A stretch of DNA of 27,823 nucleotides from a bacterium (GTDB lineage Bacteria; Bacteroidota; Ignavibacteria; Kapaibacteriales; UBA961), in assembly GCA_022844575.1 (NCBI GenBank), contig JALHLL010000015.1, positions 1 through 27,823 on the forward strand, read 5' to 3'. The notes under the pieces were generated by a model. It did no database searches, was not told the origin of the DNA, and worked only from the letters and a program-made list of their open reading frames with translations. Of this stretch, positions 27,072-27,823 are shown one piece after another. How positions within the stretch are numbered: position 1 is the first letter of the stretch; each line of letters begins with the position of its first letter. The translations under genes were made by a program, and so were the position numbers.

Positions 27072-27693
27072 ATATTTTTTGTTGTCCCAATTTAGTTTGT
27101 ATGAAGTCTTCATGTTCAGTACAATGCTCTAATGCTAAAGCTAATAACATCGAGCATATAATATATACTTTCTGCATAATGACTGCTAAACTTAAATAGC
27201 CAAACCCATATAGGGCAAAGAAACAATAAAAAGTCAGTAAGCAAATAATACAGCAGAATTTAAGCAAATGAAGTTTTGACTTTAAGACAGATACCGTAAT
27301 CGTAAATAAACCAAGCAATGTTAAAACAATCGAGATGACTCCCAGGTCATGCAAGGGTGTTGCGATTAAGAAAACTAATATTATGTTGGCAAAACCGATA
27401 AATTTTAAAAAATTAGTCCATTGTCCAGAGGATATCTTTTTTGACATATTGATAAAAAAAACTCCATAACCAACTGCGTGGAATGCAATTCCAATTAGAG
27501 CCCAAATCCTACCATGATTTTCCGAACCATTTATCGCGTTTGTTTCAAACAAATTACTTAGGAAATTTTTTGACCAACCAAACCCTATGGAATTTTTGTC
27601 AAGCAATGATCCGCCCGGATAAGTCAATGTCGCTATTACTATAAATAGTACTGAAGTAATCAAGTACATTAAAACCGAATACTTCTTAATCAT
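27070..27693 (-). CDS. Six-helix membrane protein of unknown function
   Basis: About 207 aa from the ATG at 27693. A GTG at 27705 would add four residues, but AGGTG at 27703-27707 with a 9-base gap looks like the ribosome site for the ATG. Hydrophobic segments suggest about six membrane helices. The first loop has TYPGGSLLDKNSIGFGWSKNFLSNLF and the second TPLHDLG, a pattern like DUF998/frag1-type integral membrane proteins of unknown role; this link is weak. It is the first visible cassette gene, with a -7 box and a possible -33 box upstream. The stop lies just beyond the partial attC-like repeat. No function can be assigned. Confidence 0.8.
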   Translation of the reverse strand: MIKKYSVLMYLITSVLFIVIATLTYPGGSLLDKNSIGFGWSKNFLSNLFETNAINGSENHGRIWALIGIAFHAVGYGVFFINMSKKISSGQWTNFLKFIGFANIILVFLIATPLHDLGVISIVLTLLGLFTITVSVLKSKLHLLKFCCIICLLTFYCFFALYGFGYLSLAVIMQKVYIICSMLLALALEHCTEHEDFIQTKLGQQKI

Positions 27694-27710
27694 TTCTTTA
27701 ATCACCTAGT

Positions 27711-27740
27711 CAAAATTAGTTACGCATAGTTACAGCAAAA
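27711..27740 (-). promoter_or_regulatory. Candidate Bacteroidota promoter for the cassette genes
   Basis: The minus strand carries TTTTG (27740-27736), 17 bases, then TAATTTTG (27718-27711), an exact TAnnTTTG -7 box. Spacing is slightly below the usual 19-21. Transcription would start near 27704 and the ATG at 27693 follows with AGGTG between. It could drive the membrane-protein gene and read into the cassettes below. Confidence 0.45.
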
Positions 27741-27757
27741 TCCTTGCGGGGTTTTGC
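27735..27757. repeat. Hairpin GCAAAATCC/GGGGTTTTGC at the right edge
   Basis: GCAAAATCC (27735-27743) pairs with GGGGTTTTGC (27748-27757) around TTGC. It overlaps the -33 box of the candidate promoter. A second hairpin CGTATT/AATACG with a 5-base loop lies at 27766-27782. Together they may be part of another recombination site or a terminator of an upstream gene; the window ends too soon to tell. Confidence 0.4.
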
Positions 27758-27823
27758 ATATCTCTCGTATTGACGCAATACGTCTTTCTTTCCTCAAATC
27801 TACTAATGAGAAACGAGTTGACA

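Larger units (their letters stand above)
25108..27705 (-). mobile_element. Integron-type gene-cassette array (no integrase in window)
   Basis: Small unrelated genes all face the same way (minus strand). At the 3' end of each unit sits a repeat beginning CCGCTAAC on the minus strand, at 25231-25237, 26428-26434 and 27055-27061 on the plus strand (as GTTAGCG). One of these sites has the full R''-L''-L'-R' architecture of an attC site, another has most of it. Gene types (VOC-fold protein, small membrane proteins, hypotheticals) fit cassette cargo. An intI gene is not in the window, so this is either a distal piece of an integron or a cluster of attC sites lacking an integrase. Confidence 0.6.

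Overview
The window is AT-rich DNA from a Bacteroidota (or sister FCB-group) bacterium. Two proteins end in type IX secretion (T9SS) sorting domains, one surface protein has an IgGFc-binding-like head with repeated Ig-like modules, there is a very large secreted RHS protein, and promoter-like boxes match the Bacteroidota -7 consensus TAnnTTTG. No rRNA, tRNA or CRISPR array was seen.

Left part (1-14335, genes on the minus strand). A gene-poor 668-base edge carries short direct repeats. Next is a separately promoted surface protein (669-4259). Four genes then run from 14335 down to 4441 with almost no gaps: a Cys-rich secreted protein, a T9SS-sorted protein, a 2.6-kaa RHS protein with a signal peptide and a variable C-terminal tip, and a small lipoprotein whose start overlaps the RHS stop. 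A perfect 30-base palindrome with a T-rich tail closes this operon. The layout suggests a polymorphic-toxin locus: the RHS shell carries an HExxE-containing tip (possible zinc peptidase) and the lipoprotein is the candidate immunity protein.

Middle (14336-16517). About 2.2 kb hold no convincing gene. They contain decayed-looking reading frames, a possible XRE-type helix-turn-helix remnant, and an array of six GTACTC hexamers spaced exactly 10 bases apart.

Defence operon (16518-25043, plus strand). The order is hsdM, hsdS, a PUA/EVE-like plus NucS-like (DUF91) nuclease, hsdR, and a YgjP-type M48-like metallopeptidase. Junctions are short or overlapping (ATGA, TAGTG). This is a complete type I restriction-modification system with an extra PD-(D/E)xK nuclease between the specificity and restriction subunits and a metalloprotease at the end. 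HsdS has C-runs that could allow phase variation.

Right part (25108-27705, minus strand). Small stand-alone genes (a hypothetical protein lacking a normal start codon, a two-helix membrane protein, a VOC/glyoxalase-fold protein, a six-helix membrane protein) are separated by attC-like sites. This is the layout of an integron gene-cassette array; no integrase is present in the window. The cassette genes end facing the restriction operon, so the two units converge around 25043-25108.
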